Origin: Spironucleus salmonicida
Taxonomy: Eukaryota; Fornicata; Diplomonadida; Hexamitidae
Direction of reading: 5' to 3'
Assembly: GCA_000497125.2 (NCBI GenBank)
Contig: CM035318.1
Coordinates: 1,732,001-1,796,000 of the forward strand
DNA length: 64,000 nucleotides
The position numbers were made by a program, and so were the translations under genes. Below the pieces are notes generated by a model that was given only the letters and a program-made list of their open reading frames with translations, was not told where the DNA came from and ran no database searches. Of this stretch, positions 1-12,300 are shown piece after piece. Position 1 is the stretch's first letter, and every line of letters starts with the position of its first letter.

Positions 1-899
1 TTTGCATCAACTTCTGCGTCAACATCATATAATTCACTTATAATATCTGCAAACATTTTCTTCATTTTTTAGTTTTCATTCATGGTTTATTAAAATTCAT
101 CTTTTAACCTATTCACCAATAATTTAGTATTATTATGATCATAAACTTCGGAATTAAGTTTATGTCTAAGATTAGTAAGAATTTAATCTGATTGAGTTTA
201 CTATTAATTTTATTTTGGCTACTGCAGCCTGTCACATTCTTTTTACAAATTCGTAATTAATTTTTCTTATTAATCAAATGAATGATCCGAGTGAGTTTTT
301 GGTGGTAAATTTTAATAGATTTTATTGTTCTTTTTGTGTGTTTAGTCTATATTTTGATACATCTAAACAATAGGTTGATTTATCTATTTTGCTATAGATT
401 AAGATTTTTCTGCCAGGATAGATGGTTCATTTGCTGTAAAATATTCATATTGCAAATTTTTAGATAGCTAGAGACTATCTACTAATTAATGGCTGTTAAT
501 TCGTGGTGTAATTTGATTATAAACATGTTCCAAATCTGAAAGTTATTACTCTAAATTTGATGAGTTTGATTTGTTATTATATTTTTAATTAATTGATGGA
601 TAATTTGAATCATATTTATTCTCTAAAGATATAGAATCAGTAAATGATTACATATCTAAATTAGAATGCTTTGACTCAGAACCTTATTTCATGGTACTCA
701 TTGGAGGTGACTTAAGATAAGAATCATTAAATGATTACTAATAATTATTCTATTCAATTTCTTCCTCCTCACTATCCAACTAACTGATGATTTTCTATAA
801 ATCTGTTTCTGGCCCAGTATTTGACTATTCTCCACTTTCTCCCTCTAATCTTTTTCTCAGCCTATTTTGAACTGCTTACTATAATTTTGTGCGTTCCAT
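1..899 (-). CDS. Coiled-coil/low-complexity hypothetical protein, 3' end outside window
   Basis: The frame is open without TGA from an ATG at 897-899 to the window edge, at least 299 residues. The N-terminus (MERTKLQQAVQNRLRKRLEG) is charged and helical. It is followed by an acidic, Ser/Gln/Asn-rich middle with a Glu run around residue 45, then more helical sequence ending in a Met/Lys-rich patch. No domain is recognisable. It is divergent to the annexin gene at 959, sharing a 59-base AT-only spacer with a TATATA-like stretch. It could be a cytoskeletal or scaffold protein, but this is only composition. The C-terminus lies beyond the window. Confidence 0.6.
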
Positions 900-958
900 T
901 ATAAAAGCAAAATTTATAAATATTAAATCTTATTATATATTCGATAAAAACAGAATAA
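900..958. promoter_or_regulatory. Bidirectional AT-rich promoter spacer
   Basis: This 59-base spacer separates two divergent starts (899 minus, 959 plus) and must hold both promoters. It contains TTATTATATATTCG about 25 bases before the annexin ATG. The reverse complement presents TATATAATAA to the other gene. The same kind of element recurs in most other spacers of this window. Confidence 0.4.
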
Positions 959-1903
959 ATGCCTGATAATTAACCAGCTTTATTGGATACTATAACACTA
1001 CACAATACATTAGAATAAATGTAAAACCTTAAATCTGGGTCTATTTCAGATAAAAAATTTATCGAGATAATCAAAAAACTTACTGAGGATTAATTTAATC
1101 AAATTAATCGAGAATTCTATTTACAAAATAAAACCTCAATATCATAATTTATCATAGATATTATCAAAGATCAGGCAACTGAAGATCTTTGTCTAGCTGT
1201 ACTTGCTCCAAAATACTATATTTGGTCAAAGTCTATACATATATCATTTCTAGATCTTTTGAATAATTCAGATTTACTTATTACCGCGATTTTATCATTA
1301 GATATTATAGACCTCTTTAAAGTAAAGTAATAATATAAATTATAATTCAAAACTGACCTTGTTGAAGATTTTAATTCATTTATTTAAGGTCATTCTTTTT
1401 GGCAATAATTATTAAGACAATGGATTACACGTGATACCCCTGGCGTAGTATCTTCACGGTTTAGTGTTGAAAAGGATGCAAAGGCGTTAGATTTAGCAAC
1501 GAAAGGCTCAGGAACTGATATTGAAATATATGTAAATATTTTTACGACATCAACAACTACAGAATTCAAGGATATTATCTTAAACTATGAAAATTTAGTC
1601 GGTGTGACATTTAAAAAATCATTAGAAGATGAATTTCTAACCGATTCACTAGATTATTATGCTGCAATGCTTGTTACAGAAAGATTGCGATCTCCTGAAG
1701 CGTTAACAGAATTTATATTTTCATACTGTTTTACAGAAAAAAATGGTGACAAGCCTATGCTTAACTTTCTAATTAGTATGTTTAAAGATAAAGTAGATTT
1801 ATCAAAAATTAAGGGTGCTTAATCTAAGATTAAATAACAAATCAACCCAATTTAAGCAGGAAATTACTAAAATGCTGTTTTAAGTTTTTTTGGATTTAAA
1901 TGA
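959..1903 (+). CDS. Annexin family protein (alpha-giardin-like)
   Basis: The protein has 314 residues, close to the usual four-repeat annexin/alpha-giardin length. The clearest repeat lies near residues 173-230: helix, then KGSGTD at 182-187 (the annexin GxGTD calcium-loop pattern) and a charged helix. A second repeat-like unit (residues 60-95) carries DQATEDLCLAVLAPKYY. Annexins bind acidic phospholipids, usually with calcium; in diplomonads the expanded alpha-giardins line the cytoskeleton, flagella and ventral membrane. The other repeats are degenerate, so calcium binding may be limited to one site. Several Gln are encoded by TAA/TAG. Family assignment is good; the role at the flagellar or plasma membrane is inferred. 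Confidence 0.75.
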
Positions 1904-1937
1904 TAATATCATATTTTATTTATTTTCACTTCTTTTA

Positions 1938-2663
1938 ATGACTACTTTCTAAAAAAACTAGTTAGTCTCGGATAAGAAGATAATGCATTAAGAAATTAAT
2001 TATTTTAATAAATTTACTCATAATATTAGGCCTTTTAAAATTTAACCTACCAAGGAAGTAATATAATTAAGTGATAAATAATACGAATTTTATAAAAGAC
2101 CGTTAGATGAAAAATTACCTGTTATCGTTATTTTTTATGAAGCTGTAGTTAATACCAAAGTTGAATTAGTCAAAGTAGAAATTTATGATTCAAAAACATG
2201 TAACCTAATTAATATGATAAATATTATTGTTTAAGGCTAGTTTAGCATTATAGATAATAGCTTCACATGGAATTAAAAGCAATATGACGATGATAATTAA
2301 AAAATTGATAGAAAATAGGCTTTTTCTATAATAAAATAAATATGCAGCAGAAAATAAATCTATACATTCAGTTTAAGTAAAACAACAAACAAATTACTAA
2401 AAAATTGTGCATGTTTTAATAAATTTCAAAATATCTAAGAAGTGTATTAAAATGCAAGCTTAGTAGAGATTGCTAGAAAATTAAATAATATAGAGAAAGA
2501 CTAAATGGTAACAGAAGAATTAAAAATTTAAACCATTAAAATCTTAATCCATCTTTATGGCGAGGAACACTAATGGTATTTATTTTAACTTTTTGAAGAC
2601 GATAAGCATGCTCGAAATTATGCTAAATTATAAGAAAAATAAATAGACTTTTATGAATTTTGA
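1938..2663 (+). CDS. Hypothetical protein, 241 aa
   Basis: This 241-residue frame starts at the first ATG 34 bases after the annexin stop and ends with TGA before an AT-rich spacer. It reads as a mixed alpha/beta soluble protein. A beta-rich middle (KLPVIVIFYEAVVNTKVELV) is followed by a helical, charged C-terminus with Trp and Cys residues. There is no signal peptide or membrane span, and I recognise no domain. The regular amino-acid mix and clean fit between neighbours support a real gene. Confidence 0.55.
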
Positions 2664-2699
2664 TTATTATATATTATTTTATATTTATATTCTTTTAAA

Positions 2700-3734
2700 A
2701 TGTCGAAGCCAATTGTTGCTGACTTAGGATCTCATACAATAAAAGTTATCAACAATCGGAATTTAAGCGTAATCAACTCATAATATCCATAAGGAAAACC
2801 AAATATTTCACTTTCTCAGTTACCACTAATAACTCGTTGTTCTCTCTAAACACCATTTTCAAGAGGTTGTATTATAGCATTTGATGCATTACCAAATGAA
2901 TTTACAGAAATATTAGATAATAGGTCTCTAGTTATGTCAACACCTCCCCTTTTACCATAATCATTAGCTTCAAAACTAGATGAATATCTTTTTGAATCTT
3001 GTAATGTTGCTTCACTTTATAGAATTTCAGCTCCAGCTGCAGCAATTAAGGCGCCTGAACTAAACTCACGAGATTTTCCAGCTCATATTGTATTAGATTT
3101 AGGATTTTAGCATTGTACTTGCTCTGCATTAATATTTGGCTAACTAGTTCAACATTCTGTAAGGAGAAATGATGCAGGTGGCTTATTATTAGACAACTCT
3201 TTTGGTATAGATCCGAATAAGAAAAATATTTTTTCCGCTCTACCTGATCATTAAATTTTAAGATAATAATTAAGGTAGCTACTACTTTGTGGTATTCCAG
3301 AAGGTGTCATATCACTTACTGAAAATAATAAATTGGAACCTGTTAAAATCGAAAATAGGCCTTATTACGAAGTTAGAGGTCATGAATAATTTGGTTTAAT
3401 AAGTGCTATTATTGATCCAATTTAACTAAATTTAGCACAAAAAGGTGCTGTGGAGTTGGTAAAAGAATGTATTTGTAGTCTACCTTATAGTGTTAGCGTG
3501 GTTGCTGCTGAAAATTTAATACTTATAGGAGGATTAAGCAAAAGCTTTAGATTATAAAGTATTTTAGAAGAGAAATTAGTAAAAACTGGAATAATTGGTA
3601 AAATTATTGTTACAAAAGAACCAGAATTAACAACTATTAAGGGACTTGAAGTAATAGCAAAAGAATATAAAACTGTAAATAAAGATCTATATTTTGAATA
3701 TGGCAAGGATATATTTTGTAAAAGATTCTTGTGA
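2700..3734 (+). CDS. Actin-related protein, Arp6-like
   Basis: The protein has 344 residues with an actin-fold layout. An N-terminal phosphate-1 loop (IVADLGSHTIKV, residues 5-16) stands where actin has the DxGS motif. A second strand-turn (HIVLDLGFQHCTCSALIFG) matches the phosphate-2 region. It is followed by RRNDAGGLLLDN, the helix entry that in Arp6 reads roughly RInVGGKLLTN. The C-terminal part has the adenosine-loop pattern ENLILIGGLSKSF. Arp6 belongs to SWR1/SRCAP chromatin remodellers that deposit H2A.Z, a nuclear role. The sequence is divergent and somewhat shorter than typical (about 390-430), so another Arp class is possible. Confidence 0.65.
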
Positions 3735-3762
3735 GCACTAAAATTTCACTATTACGAACTAA

Positions 3763-4125
3763 ATGAAGTATCTAGATTATTATTACTAAATGGATAATTT
3801 TTATGAAATTCATAACTTTAATTAAACTTAAGGTCTCTACATTATTACTCCTTCTTAATTATAATATTTGTTTAAACTATCATAATAATCTAATCTAATA
3901 TATTCTTCACTTTAAATTATTATGGAAAATGGTCATGATAATCCATAGTTATTACATCATCTACTTCAATTAGCTAATTCACAACTACATATGATTTATC
4001 AATTAATGGTAGCTTCGTACATCTTTATTACAATTATATATCATATTTTTTACAAAATATTCCATAATACTTCCAGCAAGAAATAATTAGAGAGTTTTTT
4101 GATCCATCTTTAGTTTATGGTTTGA
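3763..4125 (+). CDS. Small single-pass membrane protein, 120 aa
   Basis: This short frame begins 28 bases after the Arp6-like stop. It encodes a Gln/Asn/Tyr-rich N-terminal region, a helix, and one hydrophobic segment (VASYIFITIIYHIFY, about residues 88-102) with a short lysine-containing tail. The layout resembles a tail-anchored or type II small membrane protein. No family is recognised. It lies in a stretch lacking other candidates and is convergent with the gene ending at 4217. Confidence 0.4.
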
Positions 4126-4216
4126 TTCTTTTATAAAACTGAACGAGTAAAAGTAAAAACTAAAACATTTATTAATGAAAATATTAAGATGGAAATAAAC
4201 TATAATAAAATGTCAA

Positions 4217-4612
4217 TCAATATTGTTCTGGATTTTTCAAAAACTTAAGTTTTTAAACATCCCCTCTCTCACTTTCTTATTTGTCATTAACGTTTCTATG
4301 ATTTTCATTACTCTAATCTCGCCGTTTTTATTTTCTTTCCCAATATTCTTAAACCTTAACTTTATCTAACTCTTATTACTCCGGTGACTTCTCTAATTTA
4401 ATTCTTTCGCGTCTTTTAATTTCTTTTGTAATAGGTTGTCCAAACTTTTATAACTCATTATTTTAAACCCTCTTAATAGACCCTTTAAGCTAATTAATAA
4501 GTGAATGATCTTGTTATAAATTTGCATCTTCTAGTTATTTCTCATACTTCTAAACTTCATTCGCAAAAAACTAACGCCACTCATCATCTGTCCAATTCTT
4601 TCTTTTGCCCAT
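4217..4612 (-). CDS. Small basic helical protein, 131 aa
   Basis: The protein is 131 residues, highly charged, and predicted almost wholly helical. The N-terminus (MGKRKNWTDDEWRQFFANEV) has two Trp in a DDEW context. It is followed by long Lys/Arg/Glu/Gln-rich helices and a basic tail. No membrane span or signal is present. It shares a 56-base AT-only spacer with the divergent gene at 4669. It may be a small RNA- or cytoskeleton-associated protein, but no family is recognised. Confidence 0.55.
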
Positions 4613-4668
4613 AAGTAAAGTGAAAAGAAGTGGCAATATATTAATATATATTATTTTAAAATAATAAA

Positions 4669-5544
4669 ATGAAAGGCATGACTAAAAATTAGTTATAAAG
4701 ATTAAAAAAAGATATTGAAAATGTTAACATTGTAATTATTCACCCACATTAAGAAATTAATAATAATATTGACTAGCAGAGACGTAGGAGGAAGAAGAAA
4801 TAGCAGATACAATAAAGTGATACGTCTTAAGTTAGATTTAAAAATTATTGCTTTGATGCCACCAGATAAGGAGCTATCTAGAATTAAAATGCAAGATTAG
4901 ATCAGTATATTGATATTCAGGCCAATTTGATTAAGTAGAATTTTTAATCTGAAACTTAATAAAATTAAATACTGGAAAAAATTAAAAATATTACAGTCTC
5001 ATCTCCACGTAGGTCTAATAAATTAAATTCGTTGGCCAAAGTAGTACTTTGTTAATAGAAAAAAGAATATTTTGTTAGAAATTATTAACTGGTAATGGTC
5101 AATCGTAAAGATGATTAAAGTATCAAAGTATTAGAGCCATCTTTTTATATTGCAGCCTCGAGTTAACTAAGGACCATTGGATTTTAGGAGTTTATGTTAT
5201 AATTTTGTTTAATGTTTCCAGAAGCTAAGAAAGGCACTGGAACATTAATAAAAGAAGAGCAGTTGGAAAAAATTTAGTTTAGTGGATTTTAAAAATTAGA
5301 TTCTTTAGATACTTAAGTTTTTACTTAAAAAGGCAAATAACTAGTCCTAGAGAATATAAATATTCTAATCATAATTTTCGGAAATGCAGATGGTACCAGT
5401 TTATAACGTTATATAAATTTAATGAAATGGTAAAATTCATCTTAGACAGCTGTTCTTATTTATCTTTAAGAAGAACTTATATCTTAGGAAATTCTTCATA
5501 TTATTAACTAGGGTTTGACTAGGATGAAAATAAAACAATAGTGA
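4669..5544 (+). CDS. Hypothetical protein with basic N-terminus, 291 aa
   Basis: The protein is 291 residues. The first 60 are very basic (DQQRRRRKKKQQIQQ near residue 40), like a nuclear or nucleolar targeting or RNA-binding patch. The rest is mixed alpha/beta, including a hydrophobic strand ENINILIIIFGNADG and a helical end. Gln is frequent and mostly TAA/TAG-coded. There is no recognised domain. It ends 13 bases from the convergent gene at 5558. Confidence 0.5.
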
Positions 5545-5557
5545 GAATACATATAAT

Positions 5558-6205
5558 TCATTTTTTAACCCAAAACCATTTTCTTTCTCTATCTATTTTA
5601 GTTTTAATTGGGTCAAACAGTTTCGAAATAACTTATGATCTTTTATAGGCATTTCGTTTACCTTACAGTGGTTATTTAATTAAGACCGCCAACTCTTCTA
5701 ACGATTTTGTCTATTGATTTTAACCATATGTATATGTTTATTCAATATCTAAAATCTATTTGACAGGTAAAGATATGGTAAGCTTTTAAAGTTGTTTTTT
5801 AGCTTAGAAACCTACTACAAGACGTTATCCTATTAAATCGTAGAGTTTTTATCGATAATCATTTATAGGGTACTTACATTATTTAACAGAACTGATATCA
5901 ATTTCCTACTTATTTACATAATAATCACGTATATTTGAACCAACTTGAAAATACTACTCAAATTCTACGATTTATGTAACTGAATTGGTAAGTAGTAAAT
6001 AAGCAATAACGTCATGCGCATGAGCTTCTTGAAATCCAACTGAAATATTATATGACTCAATAATTAAAGGGCCATTTTAACAAACTGTTGATTAAAAATT
6101 GAATACTGATTGTTTATATACAACCTATTCAAGTTTCTTGAATTGAATTTTTGTTTATGACTTTTTAAGATCACTCTTTTCTCTATATGTCTTCCAATTA
6201 GACAT
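5558..6205 (-). CDS. REX4/ISG20-like exonuclease-fold protein, possibly inactive
   Basis: The protein has 215 residues. The second half resembles the DEDD exonuclease domain of REX4/ISG20: a short strand with YPINDYRQKLYDLIGQ, then QRLVVGFQAKKQLQKL where the family has a LVGHxLxxDLxxL segment. Next comes TKSLEELAVLIKQ matching the SLKxLxxxxLG helix. Family members trim rRNA and other RNAs 3' to 5'. The acidic residues that bind the metal ions are not in the expected places (for instance the Asp of the LxxDL helix is Gln). It may therefore be a scaffold or the resemblance may be chance. Similarity is by eye and weak. Confidence 0.4.
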
Positions 6206-6253
6206 TAAAACGGAAAATTATTATTTATATATTATATGATATAATAATGCAAT

Positions 6254-6517
6254 TCAAAATATCAATTTTTCTATGGTAAATATAATGATAACTCCCCAAA
6301 CAATAATCCAAATTTAGTATTTACGCCAAAACGCAGCCCAATCTAATTCTTTAGCATCAGATAGAATTTATTTTGTTGTATCTTACAAATCTTTAGCATT
6401 ATCTGCCAATCCATCTAGCTCAATACCTCTTGTATATAATTTTTCTAAATTATCAGTAGCCTATTTTTTAATACTTTCCGTTTCTTTCTTTAATAAATTT
6501 ATATTTGAAACGTCCAT
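6254..6517 (-). CDS. R-SNARE, VAMP/synaptobrevin-like, 87 aa
   Basis: This tiny gene encodes a minimal R-SNARE. It has a 20-residue N-terminal tail, a SNARE motif from about residue 22 to 60 with the zero-layer arginine at residue 30 (LYTRGIELDGLADNAKDLQD), a short WAAFWRKY juxtamembrane basic/aromatic patch, and a C-terminal anchor (residues 69-82). The order matches VAMP proteins, which pair with Q-SNAREs to drive vesicle fusion. It has no longin domain, as in brevins. The protein is shorter than typical VAMPs (about 100-120) because the N-terminal tail and anchor are short. Confidence 0.85.
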
Positions 6518-6563
6518 TTTGCTTATTTTACATATTATAGTATAATATATAATATAATGATTA

Positions 6564-8102
6564 TCATTTAATTTTACCAGCGAAAACGGTTTTTTATTTA
6601 TCGCCTTTTGACAATGTGATAGCATCTAACATGTGTTTAGACTTCTAAATCATCCAACCATTACAAAGATAATACTATAAAATACTTTATGTATCTAACA
6701 ATTAAATAATTTGTTCCTCAATATTTTATTTCTTTATTAAAGAATTTCTTAACAACCAAATAATTGTATTTATGTTAATTAGAGAGCAACCTGACATACA
6801 AACTTCAATTACTGTTTTATCATAATTAATTTGTTCCTCTATATGTTCCAGCTTAAATCTCTTAAAATTTTCTGGTTGTATTAATAAATTTTTAAAATAA
6901 TCTTCTTTCGTACCTTTAGTCATTTATTACTGTTCCGTAGACTTTACTATCTATATTTCGTTCACAATACTTTTTTTTGAAAAACTTATTTAAACGTTAC
7001 ATTCATAATTTCTACTATTAAATGAATACTTTCCAATCATCTTAAAATAATTAAATATTTATTAATCCATATATGCATTAAGCACTTCCTAATAGTAATT
7101 ATCTGTGATTACTACCTAATTTTGCAACATAATAGGTATGCTAAAATTTCCACAATTAATTGCAGCAGGTGATAATGTTTTCCCGCGTAATATTCGTCCT
7201 AAATGTGGGGATGATACTTATATTTAATCTACTTTTAACATCACACCAACAACTGGCCATAGAAGTATCATCGACTAATTTTTTCCAATATCTCTTAATG
7301 TTTCACAATGATGATCCACTTACACTTACTTCTTTTAAATTTATAATACAACATTTTTTAGGCGCTATATGATTTGCTTTCTAATTATTTTTCTTCTAAT
7401 CTCCAATTAACGCATACCATCTCTTTATGACACAGTAACATCACCACAGATTCTATTTTTATCGCTTTTGTCAATTAATATTAAATTTTATGATGATTTT
7501 ATTGCCTCACCAATGAACGACAGAGCAAATCTTTTTTCTTATATGTAATAATTTGCAGTTGCGCGCGAAAAACAATCCAAATATTATATTCCCTACATAT
7601 TTTCTGCTGTTAAAACAGAAAAATGTAATAATGGTGGTTGTAAGCTTCTATTGATGATTGGTAGTGGAAAATTAGATAATGATAATTAGTTAATTGAATA
7701 TAATGAAATCGGCTAAGACGGATGGAGTTTAGCTCTCTATCTCTCTAATAAATCAGCTATATTAGTTATACCATATACTGCTATGTCGCAAGGGAAAAAA
7801 ATACTGTTATCTTCTAATATTTTTATTTCTTAAATATCATTTAAAGCTGGTGAAAAACGAAGCATCTCTACATCTTTAATTATATATATAGTATCTATTT
7901 CAGTAAATATGAATCTAATGTTAGGTAATATTTTTATCATTTAAGATTAAATATAGTTATGAAAATTTATTTGAGGAATTCTAAAGCAAATAAAGTCAAC
8001 ATGAATCACATTTATTAATTACTCCAGAAACAGTATAATATTGTCAATTGCATCAGTAGATAAGAAATCTGAAAAAGATCCACCAACTTTCAAACTACTC
8101 AT
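6564..8102 (-). CDS. Hypothetical protein, 512 aa
   Basis: A single frame of 513 codons without TGA runs from an ATG at 8100-8102. The N-terminus (MSSLKVGGSFSDFLSTDAI) leads into alternating hydrophobic strands and helices; the C-terminal 120 residues are clearly protein-like, with charged helices, a Cys-rich turn (VIEVCMSGCSLI) and a basic end. No domain is recognised. Part of this locus (7312-7964) is also open on the plus strand with plausible composition, so the N-terminal half is less certain than the C-terminal half. There is no signal peptide or membrane span. Confidence 0.5.
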
Positions 8103-9339
8103 TTTCAATTAAAATACAATACACGTTTTATATATAATAATATATGTGTTTAATTGCAAACTAATTATTGGGCATTTTATTTTTTTCATTCTTAATTAGT
8201 TAAAGATAATTGCACATAATTTATAAAAAATATAATTTCAGTAACTATTTAAACTAATATCTCATATTTATGTAGTAGAATCCATATATTGACTTTTAAT
8301 TTTGTATACAAATTATTAATATATTGAGTGGATCTTGAAAAGAAAAATAGTGAATAATACCTTATAAATAATTTAGTTAAAATAATATTAAAATATTAAT
8401 TCACCCAATAACTGTGTACGCATTTAATTATTTTACCTTACTTATAATCCACTAGATTAACTTACTATTTTATATGTCTTACCCATTATTAAATTTTCAT
8501 TAAATATAACAATAAACCATAGTATAACATAAGTAAAATGATACTATCACACTTTTGTTCATACTTGTTAATGACTAATCATTAATAAGATATCCGTATG
8601 AAATATTGATCTTTAGCAAAGAATATATGATGTAAAATAAAGGTTTTTAAATTAAACAAAATATATATTTGACTCACTATAGTATTATAATAGAGACTTA
8701 TGAAAATATTTTATAAATTATTAGGACTCTTTATTGTAGAGAAAATATAACAAAGTGATACTATATTTATTACAATTATTTATACTATTTAATATAGTTG
8801 TGCTTATTATTGCTATAAATAAATAATCCACTATTTAGATTATACCCATAATTATAATTTATGTGTATAATAATAGGAAATTGTATTGAATAGTCGCTGA
8901 AACTAATTATTATCTGTTGATATAAAAGAATAAAAGTAGTTATGTTAGCATTATAACGTATATTAAATAAAGTATAATATACTTTATTATATTAGGGAAA
9001 CTATTATTATTTTAGCTTGTTATATCTAAATCAGAACACTATATGATCTAACAGTGCATTATCTACATATAAAAATATAGTAAATACTTGTTAAATATTA
9101 TTAATTAGAAAAAAGGATATATAAGCGAATTAATAGAAACTGTAAGTAATAATAGGATTTCAATGATATTCAGGTTAATTATTTATCATTATATTTAAAT
9201 TAATAATAATGTTAGCAATACTTATTTTAAAGAAATAAATAAGTTAATAAAGATGATGTAGCATTTAAACGCAGAATAATAAAGAATATATACACCTTAA
9301 ACACTTTTCTTATATTATATATTTGTAGAGTAAAACAGC
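8103..9339. other. Gene-poor AT-rich interval
   Basis: About 1.24 kb lies between the starts and ends of confident genes without a convincing coding region. It is almost all A/T with frequent TAATATATA-type runs. It contains one perfect inverted repeat at 8966-8988. The longest minus-strand frame with an ATG (8186-8530, 114 codons) is compositionally ambiguous and could be chance, since TGA is rare in such DNA. No tRNA- or rRNA-like sequence was seen. It may hold non-coding RNA or regulatory DNA. Confidence 0.4.
8966..8988. repeat. Perfect 10-bp inverted repeat
   Basis: AATAAAGTAT is followed by a 3-base loop and its exact complement ATACTTTATT. It sits within the gene-poor stretch. It could form a small hairpin, but short AT palindromes are expected to arise often in DNA of this composition. 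Confidence 0.35.
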
Positions 9340-12300
9340 TCACTGATCAGAAACATTTATATCTAAACTGACGTTTTAGCTCACATTATCGACTTTATAT
9401 ACACCGATTAATCTATCGGCAATTTCAAAAGTATTATTCCTGAGGCTTATAATGACAAATTAGCATTCTTTTGTTTATTCCTTTAAATAATTTGCAACTA
9501 AGCTAACATTTCTGAAGTCTAGTGCCGCATCAATTTCATCAACGACATAAATGAAATTCTTTCTAAATTAATGTAAAGCAAAGATTAAACTTAAGCTGCT
9601 TAACGTTTTCTCACCTCCACTTAAGTTTTATATTTAACGCCATGCTTTTTTTGGTGGCATAACTGAAAATTATATTCCCTCAAAGGGATCAAAATGATTA
9701 ACAAGCTCTAAAATAGCATCTCCACCCATTGAAAATATTCGATAAATTTCTCTTAATTTTTAATTAATATCATTAAAAGCCGTTAAAAATTCTTATTGAC
9801 GTTAATCTTTAAGTTCATTAAGATTATTGAAAATAATATCAGATTAAGCTGAAATATTAGTGAAAATAGTTTATACATTATTAAGCTTATCAGTTCTCTA
9901 TATATATTCTTCCAAAATTGCTAAATCTTGTTATAATGCTGATTTCAGTTGATTTAAAGAGTAATTTGTTTACTTTTTGGATTAACCAATTGTATAATTA
10001 GCAATAATATAATTATCATATTCAAAAAGTTCCTCTATATTTTGATGTGAAGAAAGCAAAGGTACTTGATAATTCAACTATTCCTAAAGAGGAGTTAAAA
10101 TCTCATTAAGAAAGTTAACTAACATAAGATTGTTAGTAATATGAGTTTCTGAACTAAGTATTATATCTTAAGATTAAAAAATTTATTAATTTAACTAAGT
10201 TTTGTTTGCTTAATGTTACGCGAGTTTTTCTTTCCTAAACTTTTAATCATTTATAACCTAGCTAAATTATTATTCAAACTGAATATTTTCTTATAATAAC
10301 TGTTGCTTTTTAGCCTATAGTTATTTTTATGAATTTTAAAGCTATTGAAGATATTAGTTAATATGCAGCTATTCTTAAGAGATTTACTATTACTATTCAT
10401 TTAGCATTTTTTCTTTAGTATTAGTTTCCTGTATTTCTAGATCAAATTGTAACATTATTTAGTCATATTTCATATTTGAGATCTCTAATTTTTATAAATG
10501 TTTGTCTAAATCCATTTTATTTTGCTATAACTACTAAATTTCTTTCCTGACTATTTTATACTATTTGGAATTTCCTAAATTATCTATTTATTCTTATAAT
10601 ATTAAGGTTTATGCATTCAATATTTTTTCTTATTATTTTAGTTATTCAATTACTAACGAAATTTTTTATGATTCTATTTACCCGAATAATTGGCTTAAAT
10701 TATTTGGAAATAGAATAATATTTGCTATAAGAGATTCTTCTGATTCAAGTAAGAATTATGGATCGTTTTTCTGAGTATATTTCACTAAAGACGAGTAGTT
10801 ACTAAAACCTTATTTTTCGTAATATGTAGTTAATTCAATAATTGAAGAAATTTATTGTTGATATAAATTTTATTGCCAGATTTGAGAATTTTACTAAATA
10901 ACAGAACTTAATTATTAAATTTCCTAAATAATTGTAGGATTTATTTATGCTTGATGTTGTTAAAATAGTATATTATCACCAATTTACATTATTTAATCTA
11001 TTTTTTACTAAACTTTTTAATGCTAACAAGATACTTCATACTATTAAACCATAAATTCTTAATTTTTTAATATGATTTTCTAAGTAATTATATCTTATTC
11101 ATTTAGTAATATTTAAATCTAGGAAATCTATGCATCTGAATTATTTTTCTAAATTTCTATACTATTAATTTCCTTTTGTATTTCTGTTATGTTTAAATCC
11201 TATGAAACATCTTATCTAAATCCTTTATACCTTGAATTTAGACTTGACCCACCGCCTGTTAAAGATCCAGATTTTTCAAAGAGCTCTCCATTTAAAGTGA
11301 CCACACGTAATTTTTATCTATTATTATTTTTATTAATTATTAATGCATCTTATACAGATTCAGTAACTATAGTTTCTTACATAACATGCCAAAAAGCTGG
11401 TATATAATTTTCTTTAGTATTTACTAAAGATAGAAATAAGTGAGAATTTTGATTTCTTAATACTTAGTCATTATCAAATTATTTATAATACTAAGAATAT
11501 CGAGATTTGACTTATGATAAATCAATAAATGAAGCTATTCCTAGGTTATTAGTTCGTATAAATTATAAGCATTATTGAACTTACTCCATTGACTCCACAA
11601 CTATATAATCAAGTTGAGGTCCGAATGCTGAGATCGCGGCAATATTTAAAGATTTATCAATAATTCCAAGGGATCCCAATCTTCCATATATTCCACTTAG
11701 CAAACCCTATTTTTATGCATCTAACACAGCTGATAGTAACTTATTATTTGTAGCAAATTCTTACTTCTATTAATTTCCCTCTTTAATTTTTAAGTTTAGC
11801 GTTGTTATTTATAAATTATAATTCGCGATTTAAGTATTTAACTCTTTATGCTAACTCTATAATTTTTTCATATCTACATTAGCTTATTTTTATTTTAATT
11901 AAAATAATTCATCTCTAATATCAAGCGTATCCGTATTTTAATATTATATATCTCTGGTAAGTAAAATCATCTAATCAATAGTTTAATTAGAAAGATCAAC
12001 AAATTGCATTAATTTTTGGTCAATTTATTTGTTTATTGATTATTAAATTGATTATTACTATGCTCTCTGAGATGAAATAGGTTAGATTTGGATTTCAATT
12101 TAATGCATTTATTATTAAATATTATTAATCTAGTTTTGATCTTTTACATCTGCTTACTGTAATTAGTCCAACTACTCGTTTTTACTATTTAAAATAATTA
12201 TATTTTGTTCAATTTAACTTTCAATTAGTTATTTCTATTATGGAAATAATAAATTTTCTTACTAAATGTTTTTTTAATCGACTGTTATTTTGCTTTTAAT

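Noticed and set aside
8186-8530. 114-codon minus-strand ORF
   Set aside because: TGA is rare in this DNA, so such frames arise by chance; composition is ambiguous and nothing is recognised.
8671-8682. GACTCACTATAG, identical to the core of the T7 phage promoter
   Set aside because: A 12-base match in AT-rich noncoding DNA with no phage polymerase context is most likely chance.
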